The notes beneath the pieces were generated by a model. It did not search any database. It saw nothing but the letters and a program-made list of their open reading frames with translations, and was not told the origin of the DNA. Below are positions 9,890 through 19,045 of a stretch of DNA of 64,000 nucleotides, in pieces. Positions within the stretch are counted from its first letter, which is position 1. Each line of letters starts with the position of its first letter. Origin of the DNA: Sphingomonas citricola (GTDB taxonomy: Bacteria; Pseudomonadota; Alphaproteobacteria; Sphingomonadales; Sphingomonadaceae); the NCBI RefSeq assembly GCF_019429535.1, contig NZ_JAHXZM010000004.1:351324-415323 (forward strand), written 5' to 3'. The position numbers and the translations under genes were made by a program.

Positions 9890-9907
9890 TGCCGCTGTTT
9901 CGCGGCA
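9890..9907 (-). terminator. Weak hairpin downstream of tRNA-Gly
   Basis: On the minus strand TGCCGC-GAAACA-GCGGCA, 6 bp, starts 6 nt past the tRNA CCA end and is followed by CGCTATTT. It is a plausible but weak terminator. Confidence 0.4.
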
Positions 9908-9913
9908 GCACGC

Positions 9914-9988
9914 TGGAGCGGGCGAAGGGATTCGAACCCTCGACCCCAACCTTGGCAAGGTTGTGCTCTACCCCTGAGCTACGCCCGC
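9914..9988 (-). tRNA. tRNA-Gly (anticodon GCC)
   Basis: The minus strand reads GCGGGCGTAGCTCAGGGGTA from the 5' end. The acceptor stem is GCGGGCG/CGCCCGC, the anticodon loop CTTGCCAAG gives GCC, the T arm has GGTTCGAATCC, and CCA is encoded. Length is 75 nt. Confidence 0.97.
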
Positions 9989-10182
9989 TCTGGCGTCTTC
10001 GGATCGGAGTGGCGAGAAGCCGTTCCGATCGGGGAGCGGCGCCACTAGCATCGCCCCCGGGGGTCGGCAATAGCCAATTTCGCGCGCCGACAACTTTTTG
10101 CGCGCGAAAGGGGCCGCGACGGGCAAATCCCCCGTCCCCGTCGATTGACCGCGATCAAGCTGACCGATACCCGCCTGTAGCC

Positions 10183-10893
10183 ATGACCGCCCCGACCATC
10201 CTGCTCGTCGAGGACGATCCGTCGCTTCGCATGCTGACCGCGCGTGCGTTGCAGGAGAACGGCTTCCTCGTCCGCCCCGCCTCCGCCGCGCCCGAGATGT
10301 GGCTCGCGCTGGAAAACGGCCCCGTCGACCTCGTGCTGCTCGACATCATGCTGCCGGGCACCAGCGGCATCGATCTGTGCCGCACGCTGCGACAGAAGAG
10401 CGACGTGCCGATCATCTTCATGTCGGCGCGCGCGAGCGAGACCGACCGCGTCGTCGGATTGGAGCTCGGCGCGGACGATTACATCGCCAAGCCGTTCGGC
10501 ACGCGCGAGCTCGTCGCGCGCGTCCGCGCGGTGCTGCGCCGCCCGCCGATGGACCGGCTGGCGGGCAATGCCGAGCAGGGCGTGCTGACGTTCGACGGCT
10601 GGACGATCAATCTGCCGCGGCGCGAGCTGACCAGCCCGACGGGCGCGATCGTCGACCTGACCGGTGCGGAGTTCGACCTGCTCGTCGTGCTCGCCGACCA
10701 CGCGCAGCGCGTGATCGCGCGCGAACGCCTGATCGAATTGTCGCGCACGCGGCTGGGCGACAGTTCGGACCGCTCGATCGACGTGCTGGTCAGCCGCTTG
10801 CGCCGCAAGCTCGGCAGCGCCGGCACGCCCGCGCCGATCGTCACCGTGCGCGGCGTCGGCTACATGCTGAACGTCGCGGTCGAGCGCCAGTAA
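10183..10893 (+). CDS. OmpR-family response regulator
   Basis: This 236-residue two-domain regulator has a receiver domain with the acidic pocket D11-D12, phospho-acceptor D54 (LLDIMLPG) and K103 (AKPFG), followed by a winged-helix DNA-binding domain with the VSRLRRKL...TVRGVGYML signature of OmpR/PhoB proteins. The ATG at 10183 is the first in a position matching the family's N-terminus. The cognate histidine kinase starts 4 nt after the stop, so the two form an operon. The target stimulus is not evident; the EnvZ-like partner suggests an envelope or osmotic signal. Confidence 0.93.
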   Translation: MTAPTILLVEDDPSLRMLTARALQENGFLVRPASAAPEMWLALENGPVDLVLLDIMLPGTSGIDLCRTLRQKSDVPIIFMSARASETDRVVGLELGADDYIAKPFGTRELVARVRAVLRRPPMDRLAGNAEQGVLTFDGWTINLPRRELTSPTGAIVDLTGAEFDLLVVLADHAQRVIARERLIELSRTRLGDSSDRSIDVLVSRLRRKLGSAGTPAPIVTVRGVGYMLNVAVERQ

Positions 10894-10897
10894 GCGC

Positions 10898-12232
10898 TTG
10901 CGGCTGCTCCGGCGCCCGGCCTTCGGGCTGCTCGGGCAGGTCGTCGCGATCCTGCTCATCACGCTGCTGATCGAGTTCGGCGCGAGCACGATCCTCTATG
11001 AGCGCGCGAGCGGCTTCGCGGTGCGCGACGACGAGGCCAATCGCCTGGCCGAGCATCTGGTGATCAGCCGCCGGTTGCTCGCCGAGCGCCCGGCGCAGGG
11101 GCGCACCACGATGGCGGCCGAGCTGACCACCGACCGCTACGCGCTCACCTGGTCGCCGACCCCGCACCCGACGCCCCGGATCGCGCCCGCGCTCGACGAG
11201 ATGCAGCGCCAAGTGCTCGAATGGGAGCCGAGCCTCAGGGACGCGCACCTGCAATTGCGGCTGGTGTCGCCCGGGCGACGATCGGTCGTGACCGGCGGAA
11301 TGCAGCTGGCGGACGGCAGCTGGGTCTATTTCCGCACGCTCGCGCCCTTGTCGGGGATCAGCTTCGCCGCCGAGCGGATCGCGCTGGCGCTGATCCCCGC
11401 GATCGCGCTGATGGTGCTGGCGGGCGTCGCGCTGCGGCGCAGTTTCCGCCCGCTCCGCATGCTCGCTGCCGCTGCCGATCGTGTCGGGCACGGCGCGGTC
11501 GAGCCGGTCGAGGTCGACGGGCCCGGCGAGGTGCGCCGCGTGATCAGCGCGTTCAACGACATGCAGGAGCGGATCCGCGCCCTGATCGCGGGGCGGACAC
11601 AGGCGCTCGCTGCGGTCGGCCACGACCTGCGCACCCCGCTCGCGCGGCTGCATCTGCGCACCGAGAGCCTGCCGCGCGACGAGACGCGCGAGGCGATCCT
11701 CCACGACGTCGCCGAGATGGAGGCGATGATCACGTCGCTGCTCGCGTTCCTGGGCGGTGCCGATCCCGAGGCGCCGTCGATGGTCGATCTCGCGGTATTG
11801 TGCGAGACGGTGATCGACGATGCCGCCGATCGCGGTGCCGATGCGCGCTACGAGGGTCCCGACCACCTCGAGCTGCGCGTGCGGCGGCTGTCGATCAAGC
11901 GCGCCATGACCAATCTGGTCGAGAATGCGCTGCATTACGGCAGCAGCGTCACGCTGACGCTTGCGCGCGATGCAGGCAGCGGCGTCCTGATCCGCGTCTG
12001 CGACGATGGCCCCGGCATCCCCGAGGACAAATTGCGCGAGGTGCTCGAACCCTTCGTCCGGCTCGACCCCGCGCGCGGGCGTGACACGGTGGGGTTCGGG
12101 CTCGGCCTGTCGATCGTCGCCAAGGCGGTGGCGGACGAGGGCGGCACGCTGACGCTGTCCAATCGGCCCGGCGGCGGGCTGGAGGCGTGCATTTCGCTGC
12201 CGGACACACAAAAACACAGCGACACACAATAA
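10898..12232 (+). CDS. EnvZ-type sensor histidine kinase
   Basis: The 444-residue inner-membrane kinase has a first transmembrane segment at about 8-32, a periplasmic sensor region to about 155, a second segment at about 160-180, HAMP, then the phosphorylated H242 in AAVGHDLRTPLARL. Catalytic boxes follow: N box (NLVENALHYG), G1 (DDGPGIP) and G2 (GFGLGLSIV). It starts with TTG at 10898, 4 nt after the response regulator; an upstream in-frame stop excludes earlier starts. It should phosphorylate the adjacent regulator. Its C-terminus, TQKHSDTQ, is encoded by an unusual AC-rich tract. Confidence 0.92.
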   Translation: MRLLRRPAFGLLGQVVAILLITLLIEFGASTILYERASGFAVRDDEANRLAEHLVISRRLLAERPAQGRTTMAAELTTDRYALTWSPTPHPTPRIAPALDEMQRQVLEWEPSLRDAHLQLRLVSPGRRSVVTGGMQLADGSWVYFRTLAPLSGISFAAERIALALIPAIALMVLAGVALRRSFRPLRMLAAAADRVGHGAVEPVEVDGPGEVRRVISAFNDMQERIRALIAGRTQALAAVGHDLRTPLARLHLRTESLPRDETREAILHDVAEMEAMITSLLAFLGGADPEAPSMVDLAVLCETVIDDAADRGADARYEGPDHLELRVRRLSIKRAMTNLVENALHYGSSVTLTLARDAGSGVLIRVCDDGPGIPEDKLREVLEPFVRLDPARGRDTVGFGLGLSIVAKAVADEGGTLTLSNRPGGGLEACISLPDTQKHSDTQ

Positions 12233-12356
12233 CACACGCGCGCCGATCGCGCGCAACGCCCGGTTGATACTCGTTCACATTCGGTTGGATGGGAGAGTCG
12301 CTCGTGGCCTGTGATCTTGTTCGCATCGCGGATGGTGTTCGCCGGAGCACGGCGCG

Positions 12357-13901
12357 ATGAAACACGAGGTGATCGCCCGCCCCGGCGTATCGGTGCCCTC
12401 CCGCCAGTTCTTCGCGCGCGATCTGACCGCGTCGATCGTCGTCTTCCTGGTCGCGATGCCGCTGTGCATGGGGATCGCGGTCGCCTCGGGCGTGTCGCCC
12501 GAGAAGGGGCTGATCACCGGCATCATCGGCGGCATCGTCGTCGGCATGCTCGCGGGATCGCCGCTCCAGGTCAGCGGCCCCGCCGCGGGCCTCGCCGTCA
12601 TCGTCTACGAACTGGTGCGCGATCAGGGGTTGAGCGCGCTCGGCCCGATCCTGCTGCTCGCCGGCGCGATCCAGCTGGCGGCGGGGATCTTCCGCCTCGG
12701 CGGCTGGTTCCGCGCGATCTCGCCCGCGGTGGTGCACGGCATGCTCGCGGGGATCGGCGTGCTGATCGTCGCGGGGCAGTTCCACGTCCTGTTCGATGCG
12801 AAACCGCTGCCGAGCGGGCTGCAGAATCTGTCGGCCGCGCCCGCGCGCCTGTTCGGCCTGTCGCCGTTCAACCTGCAGGCGACCGAGATCGCGTTCGGGA
12901 TCGGGCTCGCCACCATCGCGGCGATGCTCGCGTGGGAGAAGTTCCGTCCCGCCTCGCTCAGGCTGCTGCCGGGCGCGCTGGTCGGCGTGCTGACGGGCAC
13001 GTTGCTCGCGGTCGCACTCGGTCTCGACGTCGCGCGCGTGCAGGTACCCGCCTCGATCACCGCGGCGATCGCGCCAATCGCAGCCGGGTTCTGGGCGCAG
13101 TGGCTGAACCCGTCGATCCTGACCGCCGCACTCGCGATCGCATTCATCGCCTCGGCCGAGACGCTGTTGTCGGCCGCCGCGGTCGACAAGATGCACGACG
13201 GCGTGCGCACCGATTACAACAAGGAACTGCGCGCGCAGGGCGTCGGCAACATGCTGTGCGGGCTCGCGGGATCGCTGCCGATGACCGGGGTGATCGTGCG
13301 GTCGTCCGCCAACGTGCAGGCGGGGGCGGTCACCCGCACCTCGGCGATCATGCACGGTGCGTGGATCCTCGGCTTCGTCGCGCTGCTGCCGTGGCTGCTG
13401 CGCGAGATCCCGATGGCGGCACTGGGCGCTATCCTTGTCGTCACCGGTTTCCGCCTCGTCAGCCTCGACCATGCGCGGCATCTCGCGCGCGACCACGGAC
13501 TGTTGCCGGTGCTGATCTGGGCGGCGACGCTCGTCACCGTCGTCACCACCGATCTGCTGACGGGGGTGCTGGTCGGCATCGCGCTCACCACGCTCGAACT
13601 CGTCCCGCATCTCAGCCGGCTGCGGCTGCGCGTGGTGGAGGGCGGCGATACGGAACGGCACGCGATCGCGCTGAACGGCACCGCGACCTTCCTGACGCTG
13701 CCCAAATTGTCCGACACGCTCGACCGTGCCCCCGCGGGCACGCCCGTCGCGCTCGACGTGTCGGGGCTTCACGCCGCCGACCACACCAGCGCGGAGATGC
13801 TGCGCGACTGGCTCCAGCGCCGGCGTCAGGCAGGCGGCAGCGTCGACGTGACGGGCGCGCGTGGCCGCATTGCCACGCTAACCGCGGCCGCGGCGCATTG
13901 A
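12357..13901 (+). CDS. SulP family inorganic anion transporter (copy 1)
   Basis: This 514-residue polytopic membrane protein starts with the SulP-type segment FARDLTASIVVFLVAMPLCMGIAVASG and has about ten to twelve membrane helices, with the conserved AETLLSAAAVDKM region near 270. It ends in a short STAS-like domain (about 435-510; ALDVSGLHAADHTSAEML). SulP proteins move sulfate, bicarbonate or other anions; the N-terminal sequence resembles the SulP branch often paired with carbonic anhydrases, but no carbonic anhydrase is adjacent. The gene is alone, 124 nt after the kinase. A second, divergent SulP gene is at 50030. Confidence 0.9.
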   Translation: MKHEVIARPGVSVPSRQFFARDLTASIVVFLVAMPLCMGIAVASGVSPEKGLITGIIGGIVVGMLAGSPLQVSGPAAGLAVIVYELVRDQGLSALGPILLLAGAIQLAAGIFRLGGWFRAISPAVVHGMLAGIGVLIVAGQFHVLFDAKPLPSGLQNLSAAPARLFGLSPFNLQATEIAFGIGLATIAAMLAWEKFRPASLRLLPGALVGVLTGTLLAVALGLDVARVQVPASITAAIAPIAAGFWAQWLNPSILTAALAIAFIASAETLLSAAAVDKMHDGVRTDYNKELRAQGVGNMLCGLAGSLPMTGVIVRSSANVQAGAVTRTSAIMHGAWILGFVALLPWLLREIPMAALGAILVVTGFRLVSLDHARHLARDHGLLPVLIWAATLVTVVTTDLLTGVLVGIALTTLELVPHLSRLRLRVVEGGDTERHAIALNGTATFLTLPKLSDTLDRAPAGTPVALDVSGLHAADHTSAEMLRDWLQRRRQAGGSVDVTGARGRIATLTAAAAH

Positions 13902-13946
13902 TGCACGAAGCCGCTTGATGTGTTGAACAAGCGCGGATAGCTTTTC

Positions 13947-14016
13947 CTTCGCAGGTGCAGCACCACCCGCCGCCACGGTGAAAGCCCGACGGTGAGAGCG
14001 GTGCGTACCCGCGAAG
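13947..14016 (+). promoter_or_regulatory. Structured leader before the TorF-type porin gene
   Basis: CTTCGC (13947-13952) pairs with GCGAAG (14011-14016), and inside it GCACC (13960-13964) pairs with GGTGC (14000-14004), enclosing a segment with GGTGAAAGCCCGACGGTGAGA. The element ends about 20 nt before the AAGGAGG of the porin gene. No known riboswitch consensus is complete; function unknown. Confidence 0.4.
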
Positions 14017-14047
14017 CAGGAGGAGCCTCTACAACAAGGAGGTTCCC

Positions 14048-14893
14048 ATGAAGTACGTTCTGTTATCCGCGCTCGCCCTCGCAGCCGTCGCCACGCCTGC
14101 CGTCGCGCAGGAAACCGCCCCGCCCAAGCCGATCACCGTGTCGGGCAGCGTCGCGTTGCTGACCGATTATCGCCTGCGCGGCGTGTCGCAGACCGACAAG
14201 GAAGGCGCGATCCAGGGCGGGATCACGATCACGCACCAGAGCGGGCTGTACGGCGGCGCCTGGGCGTCGAATCTCGCCGGATGGGGCACGTTCGGCGGCT
14301 CCAACATGGAACTCGACCTGATCGGCGGGTACAAGATGCCGATCGGTGGCGGCGCGGCGCTCGACGTCGGATTGACGTGGTACATGTACCCCGGCGGTGC
14401 CTCGAAGACCGACTTCGCCGAACCCTTCGCCAAATTGTCGGGCACGGTCGGACCCGCCTCGCTGCTGGTCGGCGTCGCCTACGCACCCAAGCAGGAAGCG
14501 ATCGGCAAATGGTACAATTCCGCCGCTGACTACGCGACCGGCATCCCCAATCGCCCGGGGAAGAAAAACGACAACCTCTATCTGTGGGGCGACGCCGCCG
14601 CCGCGATCCCGACGACGCCGGTCACGCTCAAGGCGCATCTGGGCTATTCGAAGGGCAATCCAGGGCTGGGACCCAACGGGACGAGCCCCGCACCGACGGG
14701 CGAATATGTCGACTGGCTGCTCGGCGCTGATCTGGCGATCAAAGGTACGCCGCTGACGCTCAGCGCGGCCTATATCGATACCGACATCGGTGCGCGCGAA
14801 TCGGCCTATCTCAAGCCCAATTTCGCCAGCACCAAGAACGGCAGCTCGATCGCGGGGTCGACCGCGCTGTTCTCGCTCACCGCCGCGTTCTGA
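14048..14893 (+). CDS. TorF family putative outer-membrane porin (TIGR02001-like)
   Basis: The 281-residue protein has a signal peptide cleaved near AVAQ and a beta-barrel that opens with the family motif SGSVALLTDYRLRGVSQTD. The SNMELDLIGGY strand follows, and it ends in an aromatic FSLTAAF typical of outer-membrane insertion. The function of this family is not established; it is predicted to be a porin. The ribosome site AAGGAGG (14036-14042) is strong, 5 nt from the ATG. A foldable leader lies immediately upstream. The only upstream neighbour in the same direction is the SulP transporter. Confidence 0.88.
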   Translation: MKYVLLSALALAAVATPAVAQETAPPKPITVSGSVALLTDYRLRGVSQTDKEGAIQGGITITHQSGLYGGAWASNLAGWGTFGGSNMELDLIGGYKMPIGGGAALDVGLTWYMYPGGASKTDFAEPFAKLSGTVGPASLLVGVAYAPKQEAIGKWYNSAADYATGIPNRPGKKNDNLYLWGDAAAAIPTTPVTLKAHLGYSKGNPGLGPNGTSPAPTGEYVDWLLGADLAIKGTPLTLSAAYIDTDIGARESAYLKPNFASTKNGSSIAGSTALFSLTAAF

Positions 14894-15013
14894 CGCGTGG
14901 GGCAAGCGTTGGGTGGCGCGCGCCGCGCGGCGTGAACAGGATCGACGGGGGCGGGGGGTTTGTATCCCCGTCCCCGATCCCACATAAGGGCCGCACGCGA
15001 ACAGGAGCAGCCC

Positions 15014-15925
15014 TTGGCGACGTTAGGCATGTCACCGGCCGAGAAAGAGGCCATTCAGACGTTTCGGTCGGAGGTCGTCGAGCCGTCGATGACCAAGCTG
15101 GTCATCATCGATTTCTGGGCGGAATGGTGCGGGCCGTGCAAGGCGCTGACGCCGGTGCTCGAAAAGGTCGCCGACGCCTACGCCGACAAGGGCGTGGTGC
15201 TCGCCAAGGTCGACACCGACAAGAACCAGTTCATCGCCGCGCAATTCCAGATCAAGTCGATCCCGACGGTCTACGCGATGTTTCAGGGACAACTTGTCGC
15301 CGACCTGACCCCCGCGCGGACCGAGTCGCAATTGCGCACGATGCTCGACCAGCTGCTGCGCCAATTGCCGATCCAGGGCGAGGCGCAATCGCAGGAAGCC
15401 GAGCTCGAACCGCTCGTGCAGATGGGCGAGGAGGTGCTTGCATCGGGCGATGCCGAGCGCGCGCTGTCGATCTTCGATCAATTGGCCGAGATGGCACCCG
15501 AGCATCACGCCGTCGTCTCGGGCCGGGTCCGCGCGCTCGTGGCACTCGGCGCGACCGACGAGGCCGAGGCGATGATCGCGGCGCTGCCCGACGATCTTGC
15601 CAAGCTGCCCGATATCGAACGCGTGCGCGCCGCGCTCGCGCTTGCGCGCTCCGCCCCCGCGGTCGACGATCTCGCCCCGCTTGAGGCCGCGGTTGCCGCC
15701 AACCCCGACGATCACCAGGCGCGCTTCGACCTCGCCAATGCGCAGATGGCGGCGGGCAACCGCGACGCCGCCGCCGACGGCTTCCTCCACATCACCGCCG
15801 CCGATCGCGCGTGGAACGAGGGTGCCGCCCGACAGCAATTGCTCAAGCTGTTCGAGGTCGTCGGGCTCGAGGATCCATGGGTGTCGGCGCAGCGCCGCCG
15901 CTTGTCGGCGATCCTGTTCGGATGA
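15014..15925 (+). CDS. Thioredoxin-fold co-chaperone YbbN-like protein
   Basis: This 303-residue protein has an N-terminal thioredoxin domain with an active-site WCGPC at 38-42 and cis-Pro loop SIPTVYAMFQG, followed by tetratricopeptide-like helices to the end. This is the CnoX/YbbN architecture, a holdase that protects proteins from oxidation and hands them to chaperones. Many alphaproteobacterial versions keep both active cysteines, as here. A TTG start at 15014 is chosen from AGGAG (15003-15007), 6 nt upstream; ATG 15029 is an alternative. The stop overlaps the next start (ATGA), so it leads an operon with the LON-like and Trm112-like genes. Confidence 0.88.
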   Translation: MATLGMSPAEKEAIQTFRSEVVEPSMTKLVIIDFWAEWCGPCKALTPVLEKVADAYADKGVVLAKVDTDKNQFIAAQFQIKSIPTVYAMFQGQLVADLTPARTESQLRTMLDQLLRQLPIQGEAQSQEAELEPLVQMGEEVLASGDAERALSIFDQLAEMAPEHHAVVSGRVRALVALGATDEAEAMIAALPDDLAKLPDIERVRAALALARSAPAVDDLAPLEAAVAANPDDHQARFDLANAQMAAGNRDAAADGFLHITAADRAWNEGAARQQLLKLFEVVGLEDPWVSAQRRRLSAILFG

Positions 15926-16539
15926 CACGCACGCGGCTCTCGATCTTCCCGCTGCCGGGTGCGCTGCTGTTTCCCGGCATGCACCTGCCGCTCCACATCT
16001 TCGAGCCGCGCTACCGCGCGATGGTGTCGGACGCGATGGCGCGCGACCGCCGCATCGGCATGATCCAGCCGCGTCCCGACGGCGACCCCCATGATCCCGA
16101 GCTGTTCGAGATCGGCTGCGTCGGCCGCATCGCCGAGTTCGAGGCGATGGAGGACGGACGATACAATCTGATCCTCGAGGGCGTGTCACTGTTCCGCGTC
16201 GTGAACGAGCTCGACGTCTCGACCGCGTTTCGCCAGGTCGAGGCCGAACTGCTGCCGGTCGAGACCGATCAGACACTCGCGCTCGGCGAACGCTCCTCGC
16301 TCGAACTCGAATCGAAACGCTTCGCCGAGGCGCTCGGCTACGCGGTCGACTGGGATTCGGTCGGGCGGCTCGACGATGCCGCATTGGTCAACGGCGTCGC
16401 GCAGATCGCGCCGTTCGACGTCGCGGCGAAACAGGCGCTGCTCGAGAGCAAGGGCATCTCGGCACGGTGCGAATTGCTTGTCCAGTTGATGCAGTTCTTC
16501 GGCCGCCACGACGGCGACGAACGAGTGACGCTGCAATGA
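15922..16539 (+). CDS. LON peptidase substrate-binding-domain protein
   Basis: The 205-residue stand-alone LON N-terminal (PUA-like) domain starts [20 protein letters not shown] and has the [14 protein letters not shown] motif typical of the ATP-dependent protease Lon N-domain; no AAA or protease domain follows. Such proteins probably bind unfolded substrates, but their function is unproven. It overlaps the YbbN-like gene upstream and the Trm112-like gene downstream by four bases each (ATGA), so all three are translationally coupled, hinting at a protein-quality-control unit. Confidence 0.9.
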   Translation: MTRTRLSIFPLPGALLFPGMHLPLHIFEPRYRAMVSDAMARDRRIGMIQPRPDGDPHDPELFEIGCVGRIAEFEAMEDGRYNLILEGVSLFRVVNELDVSTAFRQVEAELLPVETDQTLALGERSSLELESKRFAEALGYAVDWDSVGRLDDAALVNGVAQIAPFDVAAKQALLESKGISARCELLVQLMQFFGRHDGDERVTLQ

Positions 16540-16730
16540 CCACGCCGCCCGTGAGCGATCCGGCACCGCTCGACCCGTGGCTGCTGGAGCGACTCGTCTG
16601 CCCGATGACGCGGACCCCGCTGCGCTATGACGGGCAGGCGCAGGAGCTGGTGTCGGACGCCGCCGGTCTTGCCTATCCGATCCGCGACGGCGTGCCGGTC
16701 ATGCTGGTCGAGGAGGCGCGGTCGCTGTGA
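16536..16730 (+). CDS. Trm112 family protein (UPF0434/YcaR-like)
   Basis: The 64-residue protein contains [17 protein letters not shown], then [24 protein letters not shown], the signature of bacterial Trm112-like proteins. The first Cys of the zinc-knuckle pattern is present (VCPMT), but the second pair is missing, as in most proteobacterial members. In eukaryotes and archaea Trm112 activates methyltransferases; the bacterial role is unclear. Start by ATGA overlap with the upstream gene; last of the three-gene operon. Confidence 0.9.
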   Translation: MTTPPVSDPAPLDPWLLERLVCPMTRTPLRYDGQAQELVSDAAGLAYPIRDGVPVMLVEEARSL

Positions 16731-16761
16731 CCCGCCGCGCCGGGTCCGGCGGCCGCTTAGC

Positions 16762-17409
16762 TCAGACGGCGAGCTTCGGGAAGCCGGCGCGGAATGCCGC
16801 GACCTTGGGCTTATCCCACGTCACGATATACGGATGCGTCGGGTTCCGGTCGAAGAAATTCTGATGATACGCCTCCGCGGGGAAGAACGCACCACGCTCG
16901 ATCTTCGTCGCGATCGCGCGCGGAAAGGCGTGGGCGTTCCCGAGCTGGCGAATGTACGCCGCGGCAACGCGGGCCTGATCGGGTGACTGCGGGAAGATTG
17001 CCGACCGGTAGCTCGTGCCGCTGTCGGGTCCCTGACGGTTTACCTGCGTCGGATCGTGCGCGATCGAGAAATAAACGCGCAGCAGCGTCGCGTAGCTGAC
17101 CTGGCGTGGATCGTAGCTGATGCGAATCGCCTCCGCATGACGCGTCGTCTCGCTGCTGACGGCGGCGTAATTCGCGGTCGCGCGCGTCCCCCCGGCATAG
17201 CCCGCGGTCACCGACTTCACCCCGCGTACGTGCTCGAATACCGCTTCCATGCCCCAGAAGCACCCACCGGCGAGCACCGCGACCTGCGGCTGGCCGTTCC
17301 CCGCGGCAACGTCGACCGCTGCGGCCGGGATCGGCACGGCGCGTTCGGCCTGGGCGGTTCCACAGGCGCTCAGCGTCAGCGCGGCGGCGAGAAGGGGGCG
17401 AGCGGTCAT
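16762..17409 (-). CDS. msrA: Peptide-methionine (S)-S-oxide reductase MsrA, exported
   Basis: This 215-residue MsrA repairs methionine-S-sulfoxide. The catalytic motif GGCFWGME has nucleophile Cys50, and GYAGG, HAEAI and the YHQNFFDRNP segment complete the fold. The N-terminus is a signal with a lipobox-like LSAC (Cys16), so the enzyme should act in the periplasm, possibly as a lipoprotein. There is no other cysteine, so no resolving Cys remains in the mature catalytic domain; regeneration must use a different thiol. The gene is single, convergent with the Trm112-like operon. Confidence 0.93.
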   Translation of the reverse strand: MTARPLLAAALTLSACGTAQAERAVPIPAAAVDVAAGNGQPQVAVLAGGCFWGMEAVFEHVRGVKSVTAGYAGGTRATANYAAVSSETTRHAEAIRISYDPRQVSYATLLRVYFSIAHDPTQVNRQGPDSGTSYRSAIFPQSPDQARVAAAYIRQLGNAHAFPRAIATKIERGAFFPAEAYHQNFFDRNPTHPYIVTWDKPKVAAFRAGFPKLAV

Positions 17410-17449
17410 GAAATCGATATAGGTCAGTGACTTGCGCGCTTCCAGGGGG

Positions 17450-17587
17450 TCAGCGCTGCGCGTACACCGCTGCGGGATGCGTCGGGCCGGCCTGCGCCGC
17501 GGGCTGCAGCGCGAACAGACCCACCGCCCCGATCGCGAAACCGCCGGCGAATTGCCAGAAGAAGCTGGTCTTGAACAGGCGAAGCAT
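17450..17587 (-). CDS. Small membrane-associated hypothetical protein
   Basis: This 45-residue reading frame starts MLRLFKTSFFWQFAGGFAIG and continues with a hydrophobic AVGLFAL, then a polar tail ending HPAAVYAQR. It has one predicted membrane segment or an uncleaved signal. Sphingomonad genomes often carry short proteins of this design; I cannot name a family. The reading frame is supported mainly by its protein character, since the ribosome site (AGGA-like) is weak. It lies between msrA and the aminotransferase, on the same strand as both. Confidence 0.5.
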   Translation of the reverse strand: MLRLFKTSFFWQFAGGFAIGAVGLFALQPAAQAGPTHPAAVYAQR

Positions 17588-17792
17588 TGGTCGTGTGTCC
17601 TGCTGCGATCCGCCCACCCGCTCTGACCGAACGCGCGATGCGGAACTGGTTTCCGTGATGATCGAATAAGCGGGCGAGGATGAACCGACGCTGGTTCACC
17701 CGTTCATCTGCCAGCGATATACGGCGCACCAGCGCACCGGCATATTTCAACGATCGAAAAAGATCGTTTCCGCGCTGATATATGCGGTTATC

Positions 17793-19041
<1,249 letters not shown>

Positions 19042-19045
19042 ACGC

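Noticed and set aside
9711..10070. Minus-strand open frame with a segment SGVEHNLAKVGVEGSNPFAR
   Set aside because: It is a translation of the tRNA-Gly gene (9914-9988) in an accidental frame; the segment is a familiar artefact of this tRNA.
13947..14016. Known riboswitch upstream of the TorF-type porin gene
   Set aside because: Parts recall FMN and RNase P motifs, but no consensus is complete and the element is too short.
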